A stretch of 11,654 bases of DNA from Candidatus Brocadiaceae bacterium (GCA_919901895.1 CAKKQI010000177.1:1-11654), one strand, 5' to 3'; counted from the first letter of the stretch, positions 1 through 6,970 are shown. Notes: generated from the letters alone by a model not told the origin. Program-made: numbers and translations.

Positions 1-783
1 ATTATGGATACTTATAGCCAGTTAAAGGGTTATACGGTTTTAGGAGTAGTAACTTGTAAACCGATTGAACTGGGTGGTTCACTCGGTCGTGATAAGGCCA
101 CCGCCCAGGGATGTCATTATACGATTATGGGTGCGGCCAAACATTTAAAAATAAATGTAAAAGGTCTTAAGGTCGCGGTTCAGGGTTTTGGTAACGCCGG
201 CAGTCATATGGCGACAATAATCCATAACGCCGGGGCAATAGTAATTGCGGTCAGTGATTCCAAAGGGGGGATCTTAAATACGAAAGGATTAAATCCATTT
301 GAAGCACTGAAACATAAAGAAAAAACCGGTTCGGTGGTGGGGTTAAAAGGGACAGACCGGATTACCAACGAAGAACTACTGGAAATAAAATGCGATGTCC
401 TGGTTCCGGCGGCCTTGGAGGGTGGCATTACGAAGGAGAATGCCGATAAAATTAATGCACGGATTCTGGCCGAGGCGGCTAATGGACCGACCACTCCTGA
501 AGCAGATGATATTTTTTATGACAAGGGCATTTTTGTGATACCGGATATCCTGGCCAATGCGGGCGGCGTAACCGTTTCCTACCTGGAATGGGTGCAGAAT
601 ATTGAACGCCTCAGATGGACCGAAGAAGACGTTAATAAACATCTTAAGACTCATATGGATACGGCTTTTGAAGATGTGTTGGATACGCACTTAAAAAACA
701 AGGTTCATATGCGTACGGCGGCGAATATGCTGGCGATCGGACGCGTGGCCGAGGCCTCGCGGCTTAGAGGATTGTATCCATAA
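1..783 (+). CDS. Glutamate dehydrogenase, C-terminal part (5' truncated by window edge)
   Basis: NAD(P)-dependent Glu/Leu/Phe/Val dehydrogenase, which interconverts glutamate and 2-oxoglutarate plus ammonia in the cytoplasm. About 260 residues are visible of a family norm near 415. The reading frame is open to base 1, and the ATG at 4 is internal (IMDTYSQLKGY is a conserved mid-protein stretch), so the true start and the catalytic Lys region lie outside. Counting from that Met, the Rossmann motif GFGNAGSH is at 61-68. The signature PDILANAGGVTVSYLEWVQN follows, and the protein ends in the typical RLRGLYP. The segment that usually reads TGKP...GGS.GR..ATGRG here reads TCKPIELGGSLGRDKATAQG, with three substitutions at usually conserved positions. 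It is the only plus-strand gene and converges on the TPR gene. The family call is sure; glutamate rather than leucine/valine as substrate is inferred from the overall match. Confidence 0.95.
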   Translation: MMDTYSQLKGYTVLGVVTCKPIELGGSLGRDKATAQGCHYTIMGAAKHLKINVKGLKVAVQGFGNAGSHMATIIHNAGAIVIAVSDSKGGILNTKGLNPFEALKHKEKTGSVVGLKGTDRITNEELLEIKCDVLVPAALEGGITKENADKINARILAEAANGPTTPEADDIFYDKGIFVIPDILANAGGVTVSYLEWVQNIERLRWTEEDVNKHLKTHMDTAFEDVLDTHLKNKVHMRTAANMLAIGRVAEASRLRGLYP

Positions 784-815
784 TAAATTATCACGCCTCG
801 TGGCGGGATAATTTA
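784..815 (+). repeat. Hairpin directly after the glutamate dehydrogenase stop codon
   Basis: TAAATTATC (784-792) pairs with GATAATTTA (807-815), and CGCC (794-797) pairs with GGCG (802-805) around a TCGT loop, with one A/G mismatch between the two stems. It starts at the first base after the stop. The tail (TATTATTTTG) is A/T-rich but not a pure T run, so this may help stop transcription or protect the mRNA 3' end. The stronger terminator candidate follows at 833. Confidence 0.6.
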
Positions 816-832
816 TATTATTTTGATAACAG

Positions 833-869
833 AAGAGGGTAGGTTTAAACCTACCCTCTTTTTATTATT
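833..869 (+). terminator. Perfect 28-bp palindrome with T-rich tail between convergent genes
   Basis: AAGAGGGTAGGTTT (833-846) is followed at once by its exact reverse complement (847-860), and then by TTTATTATT. This gives a 14-bp stem in principle and a CTCTTTTTATTATT run-out, as in a rho-independent terminator for the plus-strand dehydrogenase. On the minus strand the sequence leaving the hairpin is CTGTTATC, not T-rich, so termination of the minus-strand TPR gene here is less certain. A palindrome of the same size and outer sequence occurs at 11164-11191. Confidence 0.75.
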
Positions 870-872
870 GGA

Positions 873-2156
873 TTAATCTTCTTCTTGGATAATTTCTTGG
901 GCAAGTTCTGTGTCTAAAGACTCGTCTAAAACAATCGCTTCTTTTAAAAACTTCTTCGCTTTAATTAAATCACCCTGATAATATAAGCTAAGGCCAATAA
1001 AATATTTAACCTTTGCATTATTTAGCGAAGTTTTTTCCAGTGATTCCAACAGTGGCAAAGCATTAGTATATCTTTCTAACGCGAAGTAATTATAAGCCAG
1101 GTTATACAGATAAACTTGGCTTGTTTTATCTAAGGCGTAACATTTTTCATTATAAACTAATGCCCGTTCGTAATCTGTAAAAGACTTATCTTTGTTGCCT
1201 AAAAAGATCAACCCGAGTTCGTTATGGACTTTTACCTCATCAGGATTGATGGCCAAGACTTTTTCGAAATTAGCAATGGCCTGTTTGATGTTTCCTTTTA
1301 ACAGGTTGAGACTGCCGATAGTTAAAAAATATTCAAGCGTATTTGGTTTATAATACGTTAAGACTTTTTGATAACTTTCAATTGCCTGAGGTGTTTTCCC
1401 ATTATCTTCGTACAAATAGATAAGATTATTCAGAACGGTGATTTTCGTCTCAAGATCATCAGCGAAGATAAGGGCTTTTTTGAAGAGTTGTTCCGCCGAT
1501 TCAAAATTACCTTTGTCCATCTGTTCTATTGCCTGGTCGTTATAATTCGGCGCTAATGATTCAAAAAAGGTAACGAATCCGATAGCCGCTATAAGCAGAA
1601 TAATTGGCAGAATAATAAAAAAGATTACACTGCGAATTAGTTTTGTTTGCTGAAGAACCCGGATTCCAATAAAGCTCAGGATGAGAGAGTAAACTAAAAC
1701 TATCAGGGTTATTCCAAATTCGACATAGTTTAAGATCGTATTAGTATTTCCGGCAAAATATTTATTGCCGTAAATAATCATATTAATTATGATTGAGAAA
1801 ATAATAATTAGATGATATGGTAGAAAAGAGTAGAGGAGGATATAACGAGAAAGACGATAATTTCTGGCGCCACCGGACAATCTGGCAAACCAATGATAAA
1901 CAGTTCCGGTAACCCAGTAATATAAAAATCCTGCAACAATACCTCCCAGCATGATGACAAGCCAGACTATAATCCAGTTGTCAGAGGGATACTTCTGTTT
2001 GAACTCCATTTTATTTATAATTCGCGCCATGCCGGTTAACCAGAGAGTTAAATAGAAAAAAGGCAGGTTGTCAATGGCCAGGTATGTTCGCAAGAAGTGT
2101 TTGTATCTGAATAAGAAATCACTGATAAATTTCTCAAGGTATATTCTATTTTCCAT
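873..2156 (-). CDS. Yip1-like membrane protein with C-terminal TPR repeats
   Basis: This 427-residue protein has a membrane half and a repeat half. Hydrophobic segments lie near residues 31-45, 61-84, 104-129, 141-165 and 176-199. The stretch LSGGARNYRLSRYILLYS (93-110) resembles the Yip1/DUF-type membrane domain. From about 205 to 420 come five or six tetratricopeptide repeats, for example GNIKQAIANFEKVLAINPD and GDLIKAKKFLKEAIVLDE, which usually form a protein-binding scaffold. The order TM then TPR puts the TPR part on one face of the inner membrane, probably the cytoplasmic one. The gene starts 6 bp after the HD gene stop with no Shine-Dalgarno site, which suggests translational coupling. 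It is clearly AT-rich. The role is unknown; scaffolding or assembly is only a guess. It is the last gene of the cassette and faces the dehydrogenase. Confidence 0.85.
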   Translation of the reverse strand: MENRIYLEKFISDFLFRYKHFLRTYLAIDNLPFFYLTLWLTGMARIINKMEFKQKYPSDNWIIVWLVIMLGGIVAGFLYYWVTGTVYHWFARLSGGARNYRLSRYILLYSFLPYHLIIIFSIIINMIIYGNKYFAGNTNTILNYVEFGITLIVLVYSLILSFIGIRVLQQTKLIRSVIFFIILPIILLIAAIGFVTFFESLAPNYNDQAIEQMDKGNFESAEQLFKKALIFADDLETKITVLNNLIYLYEDNGKTPQAIESYQKVLTYYKPNTLEYFLTIGSLNLLKGNIKQAIANFEKVLAINPDEVKVHNELGLIFLGNKDKSFTDYERALVYNEKCYALDKTSQVYLYNLAYNYFALERYTNALPLLESLEKTSLNNAKVKYFIGLSLYYQGDLIKAKKFLKEAIVLDESLDTELAQEIIQEED

Positions 2157-2162
2157 AGGTGA

Positions 2163-2822
2163 TTACAAAAACTTCGTTCTGTTAATACTCAACTTGAACT
2201 CGCATTTGAGCAAGCGGGCGGCTTTCTGGCAGGCAATCATCCGTTTAAGAAAAATAGTAAAATATTCCATCACGTTTGAAACTCTGGTATCAATGCTTAA
2301 ATCCAGGGTGATTGTTTTATCAGGACGGTTGACAATAACGATTGATTTCTTAGCCGCATAATTAACCCGGTCGTGGATATCAAAATCAATTTCCCTCGGG
2401 TTACGGACGCGTGAGAGGTGGACATCGGATTTATCCGCAATAATGACCGCGGCGGAAATGGGGCTGATCGGTTCGCCCTCATTTTCATCGTGGTTCCCGA
2501 TTGCCCCGATCACCAAACCGATTTCCCGGTAATCGGCCCCTGATTCCTTAAGAATATGGTAAGACAGAAAAGCGCTATTCTGCTCGTGGGCCGAGCGGTT
2601 AATGGAATTGCCGATATCATGCAGGTAGCCGGCAATACCGGCTAATTCGCAGGTTTTTGGGTCGTAACCAAGTTTAATCAGTATTTCATAAGCCCGCTTC
2701 GCGGTCAGACGGCCGTGCCGGACCCCGTGTTCGGTATAGCCCAATACCCCTAAATTCTCATCCGCTAACTTCATAAACACCTGGGTTTGTTGATTGTTTG
2801 TTACCGATTCTAAAGTAATCAT
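2163..2822 (-). CDS. HD-domain metal-dependent phosphohydrolase family protein
   Basis: A 219-residue cytoplasmic protein with an HD domain. Candidate metal ligands are visible: EHGVRHG with H32/H36, the LHD pair H68-D69 inside AGIAGYLHDIGN, H79 or H89, the NHD pair H111-D112, and D130 in IIADKSD. Families with this pattern hydrolyse phosphate esters such as nucleotides or cyclic nucleotides; the substrate here cannot be told. The C-terminal third (about 150-219) follows no motif I recognise. The start ATG at 2820-2822 gives the usual lead-in to the first His motif, but only a weak purine stretch precedes it. It lies 35 bp after the maturase gene and 6 bp before the TPR gene, so it is probably cotranscribed. 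Its base composition is visibly richer in GC than that of the genes on either side. Confidence 0.85.
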   Translation of the reverse strand: MITLESVTNNQQTQVFMKLADENLGVLGYTEHGVRHGRLTAKRAYEILIKLGYDPKTCELAGIAGYLHDIGNSINRSAHEQNSAFLSYHILKESGADYREIGLVIGAIGNHDENEGEPISPISAAVIIADKSDVHLSRVRNPREIDFDIHDRVNYAAKKSIVIVNRPDKTITLDLSIDTRVSNVMEYFTIFLKRMIACQKAARLLKCEFKLSINRTKFL

Positions 2823-2857
2823 AATAAAATTTTTCTTTCAGGAAATTTTATGCAAAT

Positions 2858-4246
2858 TTAGCGTTTTATGGAACAAGGTTTCTCTTTTATTTTTTTAGCA
2901 TAATGCCATAAGGCTTCTTCAATCATCGCTTTATTGACCTTGCAAGTAATGTCTTTGGTATATTTGATTATTTCCTCGTCTGCTTTTGGATTTCCTTTAA
3001 TGATAAGCCGGCCCACCGGACAACCACCGCCGCATAGATATCTTAATTTACAGTTTTTGCATTCCTCTGAATTGTCTATATTGATCACATCCATCATCAT
3101 CGCCACCACTTCTTTTTTGGGGTATTCCGCCTCGGAAAAGATATTTCCTAATCGGTATTTTTTCATCCCGACCAGATAAAGACAGGCGTAAATATCACCA
3201 TTGACATCAAGAACGGGGGTATTTCCCAGCGGTGCTCCGCAACACCACATATTTCTTTCTCTTCGTCTGATTCTTTCAAGATACTCGTTTAAAGGAAAGA
3301 TATTTTTCTTATCCCAGATATTACTTTCCGCTAATTCCCTTAATCCGTTTGATACTACATCCGGGTCGGGCAAAAATGATTTAGGCAAGATATCTTCATC
3401 TGAAGTGATCGCATTAACGGCCACAAAGGCCGAGTTTGAAGCGCCGATATCTTTGTGATGTTTTGATATCTTTTTTATAGAATTCATATTATATGAAGTG
3501 ACGGTTGAACGGAGCGCTATTTTTATCCCGGCCTTAATTAATTTTTTTATATTCGCCGTTATTTTATCGTAAGAACCATTCCCGTTTTTATAAGGTCTGG
3601 TCAGATTATGAATTTTACGGTCGCCATCGATATCGCATAGGAATGTAATATGATATTTCTTAGCCCATTCAATTAAATCGGAGGGTAATAACGAAAGATT
3701 GCTGGTTAAATGATATTTTATCTCTAATTTGGGAAATTCTTTTTTAATTTTTTGTTCGCAATAAATGATAACTTTCTTGGCCAGGCCCCAGTTTAAAAGC
3801 GGTTCTCCGCCTAAAAAAACAATAGTAAGCTCTTTCCCTGAAGCCAGAGACCGGGCGATTTTATCAATCCCTTTATAAGCCACCTCTTCTTTCATCATTA
3901 ATTTCTTAGATACCCCGTATGTCTTTTCCCCATTATAGCAATAAACGCAGCCTAAATTACAACCTTGTGAAAGGAGCAGGTAAAAAGAAACGCCGGATCT
4001 TTTATTCACACATCCGGCATTAACTGTTTTTATGCGGTAGTCTTCCCGGTCATCGTCCTCAACGATAATTTTGTGATAAGATAAGAAATCAAGAAGTTTT
4101 TTATCCTTTATTTGATTAACATTCTTTAAAAGGTCTAAGATGTATTTTTTACCTTTTTCAATAAGAATGGGGCTGACCGTCGCGCTATTTAACAACAGGA
4201 GTGAATTATTTTTTTCAAATTTAACCAGGTATTTTGTAAGTTTCAT
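2858..4246 (-). CDS. Radical SAM/SPASM peptide maturase
   Basis: A 462-residue iron-sulfur enzyme. Residues 1-75 look like the small N-terminal wing found in peptide-modifying radical SAM proteins (LLDFLSYHKIIVEDDDRED), which may recognise the leader. The radical SAM cluster motif is GCNLGCVYCY, with C96, C100 and C103, and the SAM-binding GGEP is at 146-149. The SPASM domain is complete: C336, then G350-x4-C355, then C396-x2-C399-x5-C405-x3-C409, and a final C435, enough for two auxiliary 4Fe-4S clusters. The CxxxCxxCY.....YG stretch resembles thioether-forming maturases of the sactipeptide/ranthipeptide kind. It begins 47 bp after the Cys-rich peptide gene, the expected place for its substrate. 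The reaction, probably Cys thioether formation, is inferred from the family and neighbour, not shown by the sequence alone. No strong Shine-Dalgarno site is present. Confidence 0.93.
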   Translation of the reverse strand: MKLTKYLVKFEKNNSLLLLNSATVSPILIEKGKKYILDLLKNVNQIKDKKLLDFLSYHKIIVEDDDREDYRIKTVNAGCVNKRSGVSFYLLLSQGCNLGCVYCYNGEKTYGVSKKLMMKEEVAYKGIDKIARSLASGKELTIVFLGGEPLLNWGLAKKVIIYCEQKIKKEFPKLEIKYHLTSNLSLLPSDLIEWAKKYHITFLCDIDGDRKIHNLTRPYKNGNGSYDKITANIKKLIKAGIKIALRSTVTSYNMNSIKKISKHHKDIGASNSAFVAVNAITSDEDILPKSFLPDPDVVSNGLRELAESNIWDKKNIFPLNEYLERIRRRERNMWCCGAPLGNTPVLDVNGDIYACLYLVGMKKYRLGNIFSEAEYPKKEVVAMMMDVINIDNSEECKNCKLRYLCGGGCPVGRLIIKGNPKADEEIIKYTKDITCKVNKAMIEEALWHYAKKIKEKPCSIKR

Positions 4247-4293
4247 TATAAACCAACTTTAACCGAGCAAAACCGGGTGATGACACAGGTTTA

Positions 4294-4596
4294 TTAGAGA
4301 GTGATACAACCAATGCAACCCGTGCAAGAGGTGCAAGAGGTGCAACCTGTACAAGAAGTGCAACTGGTACAATTGCTCGTGCAGCCGGTACAATTATCCG
4401 TGCATCTGGTGCAACTATCGGTACAGTGGGTACAACATCCTTCGCAAATAGTACAACCTGAGGTGAATACCGATGTGAAAATTGGTAGGAGTGATATTAA
4501 AGTAAACTTTCCGACTTTTTTCAGGAAATCTCTTCTGGTGCCTTCCGGAGCGATGCCGGACTTATTTTTTTTGGGATTATTTTTCTTCTTTTTCAT
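4294..4596 (-). CDS. Cys-rich RiPP precursor with twin-arginine signal, likely substrate of the radical SAM maturase
   Basis: A 100-residue peptide with three parts: a lysine-rich N-region (1-19), a textbook Tat signal with TRRDFLK at 20-26 and a hydrophobic stretch at about 31-44, and a core from C48 to the end with 17 cysteines. Thirteen of these are followed by Thr, in CTx and CTxxCTx units. The ATG at 4594-4596 is chosen because GGAGGGGA ends 4 nt before it; the earlier in-frame ATG at 4648-4650 lies upstream of the promoter -10 box and would add 18 residues without a ribosome site. SVFTSG before C48 loosely fits a lipobox, so C48 could be lipidated. The maturase follows after 47 bp. I infer that the peptide is modified in the cytoplasm and exported folded by Tat. 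I do not recognise a named family. A metal-binding or structural Cys peptide is an alternative. Confidence 0.85.
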   Translation of the reverse strand: MKKKKNNPKKNKSGIAPEGTRRDFLKKVGKFTLISLLPIFTSVFTSGCTICEGCCTHCTDSCTRCTDNCTGCTSNCTSCTSCTGCTSCTSCTGCIGCITL

Positions 4597-4600
4597 ATTG

Positions 4601-4608
4601 TCCCCTCC
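4601..4608 (-). promoter_or_regulatory. Strong Shine-Dalgarno site fixing the precursor start
   Basis: Read on the minus strand this is GGAGGGGA, followed by CAAT and then ATG. It is the best ribosome binding site in the window; most neighbouring genes have none or a weak one. It places the start at 4596 and suggests the peptide is made in larger amounts than the proteins after it. Confidence 0.8.
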
Positions 4609-4637
4609 AATCTTTTTGGCTAGATAATATTTTTCTA

Positions 4638-4666
4638 ATTTTATATACAAAGAAGTTAGTTGTCAA
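4638..4666 (-). promoter_or_regulatory. Near-consensus sigma70-type promoter of the peptide/maturase cassette
   Basis: On the minus strand there is a perfect -35 box TTGACA (4661-4666), a 17-nt spacer (4644-4660) and a -10 box TAAAAT (4638-4643, five of six to consensus). Transcription would begin near 4631, giving a leader of about 35 nt before the ATG at 4596. No operator palindrome is evident over the boxes, so strong constitutive or indirectly regulated expression is likely. Confidence 0.75.
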
Positions 4667-4675
4667 GAAAAATCT

Positions 4676-4860
4676 AACCACTGATAACCACTGATTACAC
4701 GGATTCCGCTAAAGCGGGACGGATTACACAGATTAAATCCTATCAGGTAATTTCCTATTCGCCCCGCCTAAAGCGAGGCTGAAATCAGTCCTATGGCTGG
4801 TGCGATCAAGCAAAATATTATGATTTTGATTAGACCTAAGCCCACGCTAAAGCGTGGCAC
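4676..4860. repeat. Intergenic stretch with short direct repeats and three CGCTAAAGCG-type hairpins
   Basis: This lies between the second VWA gene and the peptide promoter. AACCACTGAT occurs twice in tandem (4676-4685, 4686-4695). GATTACACGGATT and CGGATTACACAGATT follow on either side of a small hairpin (CCGCT/AGCGG, 4706-4717). A related core occurs at 4765-4775 (CGCCTAAAGCG) and 4842-4857 (CCACGCT/AGCGTGG with an AA loop). These resemble REP-like elements common between genes in several candidate phyla. No gene is seen here. Confidence 0.6.
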
Positions 4861-4882
4861 CCAAGAAGTAGCGATGGGCTTC

Positions 4883-6934
4883 CTATTTCTTTTCTTTTCT
4901 TTTCCGTTTGGCCAGTTGGCTTAAATAACTGGCTGTTCCGGCGGCCGGTTTTTCCGATTCTTTATCGGTCGTTGGTTCCGGCTGAGCCACCTCAGGTTTT
5001 CTGACTTTAATAAATTCGGTTTCTTTTGGTATTTCTTTTCTTTCCGGTGTCCGGTATTCATAAAATTTCACGGTTTCCGTCTTGACTTTTTTCAGCCGTT
5101 CCAGCCAGGGGGAACTTTGAACCGGGGTGGTTTGAACCGCTATTTTTTTTCGGCGTAACTGTTTTCGGACCCAGGCCGGGACCGTTTCCGGAATCACCAG
5201 CCGCCGCACGGCTATTTCCGCCACCAGCAGGAGTAGTGAAATCAGAATCAATGTTTGCCAGATACCCTGAGGTACCCGGACCGGTTTAGCCGTATGTTGA
5301 AAAATATTACTATCCGGCCTGATGACCTGTCCGTTTCCGGTTTCCGCGATATCCTGTAAAAAATATGATTTAACCGGCGCAACTTTATATTCCAGCGGGT
5401 AAGAAAGGGCATTTCCGACCTGGGCGACGATGTTATTGTTTTCATCAACGACCGTGGCAAAATAAACACCGCTGGCCGAAGCAGGGAATTCTATTTCGTA
5501 ACGGCCGCTGCCCCTTGGGGCTAAAGTTACTTCAGTTGTTTTTTGTTCCGGGTTGGAGATAAAGGCGCGCAGGGTTAATCCCGTTAAACCGGCGGATGTT
5601 TTGCCATCAAGCGATATTGCATCAAGCAGTAATCTTCCCTGCCCTTCTTCAAAAAGTATCTGGGTTGGATAATGGTTGTCTTCCTGTTTTCGGCTCACCC
5701 AGCGGAGCAGTTGCGTCCATAATTTCCGGCTGCCTTCCCAGTTAACCCAATCTTTTGCCCAACGATGACCGGCATCTGAGGTAAAAGCCACCGAGCGGCC
5801 CAGCCCGTATTGCCATTTAGCCAGTAAAGGGTCGTCTTCCAGCCCGCGCAGTAATTCTTCGCCTCTATTTTTCATCGCGGTGGTAACGTAGCCGTAAAGG
5901 GTCGGGGTTTTTGACCAGTCAATTCCTTCCGTAAAAGAAGCGGCCCCGACCTGTTTTGGAATAAACGGTTTTTCGTTAATGGCCCGGCGCGAGGCAATCA
6001 TCGTATCTTCGGTAAAAATCCGGGCTAAGTCGGCCAGGTCCGGCGTAAGGTAAAACCGGCCTTCGCCTTCGCGGGCTAATTTATTTAAAAACGAGGCGTC
6101 GCAATCGTTAATCGTTCCCATTCCGATAACCGTCAGGGTAACCCGATTTTTAAGATTATCTTTTGCGAGGGGAAAGCATCCTTCTTTTTGTTCCGAATCG
6201 GCGGCATCGGCAAAGAGAATAATATGTTTAATCGGGGTAGTTGCTTTTTCCATCGCCCGGTAGGCCGCAACTAATCCGCTATAAACATAAATTCCGCCTC
6301 CGCCGCCCCGGTTTGACCTGATTGCTTCACAGATTTTGTTTTTATCTTTAGCCGGTTGAACCGGAACCGCCCATTTGGGATTGGTATCAACATATAAAAT
6401 TCCCACCTGGTCGTATTCTGAAAGAAGTTGAACGGTCCGGGCCGCCGCTTCATTGGCGATTTCTATTTTAGTCCGTCCGCTGGGAACAGTCATACTCATA
6501 CTACCCGATTGGTCAATCACGATGATTAATGTCATCAGCGCCTTATGTTTTTTTTTGGTGATATCCATACTGACCGGCAGGAGTTTTTCAATGGGGGTCT
6601 GATAATAACCACCGACGCCGAAACTATTTTCGCCGCCAATCATTACCACGCCGCCGCCATGCGCCTGGACATAATCATGCAACAATTGCATCTGGCCGGT
6701 TTCTCCGCCGATAAATTCCCGGGCCGGGAAATTGTTAAGCACCACGGCGTCATATCGTTGCAGCGCAGCCAGATCGGTTAACGCGCCGGTATTCTGATGG
6801 ATGTCCAGATTTTTAATTCCGCTCTGGCGCAGGAATTCCGACAGGGGAGAAGGACCGGACGTGTTTTCCAGTAAAAGAACGGAAGTTTCGCCGCGGATAA
6901 AAGTATGGGCGTAAGCCCGGTTATTTTCCGCCAC
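4883..6934 (-). CDS. C-terminal two thirds of a split VWA/glutamine-amidotransferase-like membrane protein
   Basis: A 683-residue ORF from the GTG at 6932-6934. It is in the same frame as the gene before it and separated from it only by the TAA at 6968-6970, so it is probably the rest of that protein. Residues about 17-130 are a class I glutamine-amidotransferase-like fold (GGGVVMIGGENSFGVGGY), usually without catalytic function in this family. A VWA domain follows from about 135, with an intact metal site D141-Q-S143-G-S145. A beta-sandwich region lies around 430-510, a membrane segment at about 558-580, and the tail is rich in Lys, Glu and Pro. The GTG is preceded only by GGAAAG some 13 nt away, and ENNRAY at its start is normally mid-domain, so free initiation here is doubtful. 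The family works with DUF58 and BatA-like proteins at the membrane; its exact role is unknown. Confidence 0.75.
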   Translation of the reverse strand: MAENNRAYAHTFIRGETSVLLLENTSGPSPLSEFLRQSGIKNLDIHQNTGALTDLAALQRYDAVVLNNFPAREFIGGETGQMQLLHDYVQAHGGGVVMIGGENSFGVGGYYQTPIEKLLPVSMDITKKKHKALMTLIIVIDQSGSMSMTVPSGRTKIEIANEAAARTVQLLSEYDQVGILYVDTNPKWAVPVQPAKDKNKICEAIRSNRGGGGGIYVYSGLVAAYRAMEKATTPIKHIILFADAADSEQKEGCFPLAKDNLKNRVTLTVIGMGTINDCDASFLNKLAREGEGRFYLTPDLADLARIFTEDTMIASRRAINEKPFIPKQVGAASFTEGIDWSKTPTLYGYVTTAMKNRGEELLRGLEDDPLLAKWQYGLGRSVAFTSDAGHRWAKDWVNWEGSRKLWTQLLRWVSRKQEDNHYPTQILFEEGQGRLLLDAISLDGKTSAGLTGLTLRAFISNPEQKTTEVTLAPRGSGRYEIEFPASASGVYFATVVDENNNIVAQVGNALSYPLEYKVAPVKSYFLQDIAETGNGQVIRPDSNIFQHTAKPVRVPQGIWQTLILISLLLLVAEIAVRRLVIPETVPAWVRKQLRRKKIAVQTTPVQSSPWLERLKKVKTETVKFYEYRTPERKEIPKETEFIKVRKPEVAQPEPTTDKESEKPAAGTASYLSQLAKRKRKEKK

Positions 6935-6967
6935 CGTATCTTTTTTGCTTTCCAGGACTACTTCATA

Positions 6968-6970
6968 TTA
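6968..6970 (-). other. In-frame TAA that interrupts the two-VWA protein
   Basis: Reading through the stop gives GPGLY, stop, YEVVLESKKDTVAENNRAY, which is a seamless family-like sequence with one residue replaced by the stop. Codons on both sides stay in one frame from 7828 to 4883, giving 981 codons before the final stop. One base change from a Lys, Glu, Gln or Tyr codon would produce it. TAA ends several other genes in the window, so it is not reassigned. Confidence 0.85.

Noticed and set aside
4300..4440. Possible CRISPR array from regular short repeats
   Set aside because: The 9-nt and 21-nt units are codon repeats within a reading frame, with no spacers of constant length.
4301..4627. 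Plus-strand ORF with a VQ-rich repeat opposite the Cys-rich peptide
   Set aside because: It is the antisense image of the TGC/ACN codon repeat. The minus-strand frame has the promoter, ribosome site, Tat signal and matching maturase.
4597..4650. Longer N-terminus for the Cys-rich peptide starting at the ATG at 4648-4650
   Set aside because: That ATG lies upstream of the predicted -10 box and lacks a ribosome site, whereas GGAGGGGA stands just before the ATG at 4594-4596.
6968..6970. Stop codon reassignment or selenocysteine/pyrrolysine as explanation of the split VWA gene
   Set aside because: The codon is TAA, which ends several other genes here; selenocysteine and pyrrolysine use TGA and TAG, and no recoding hairpin is evident.
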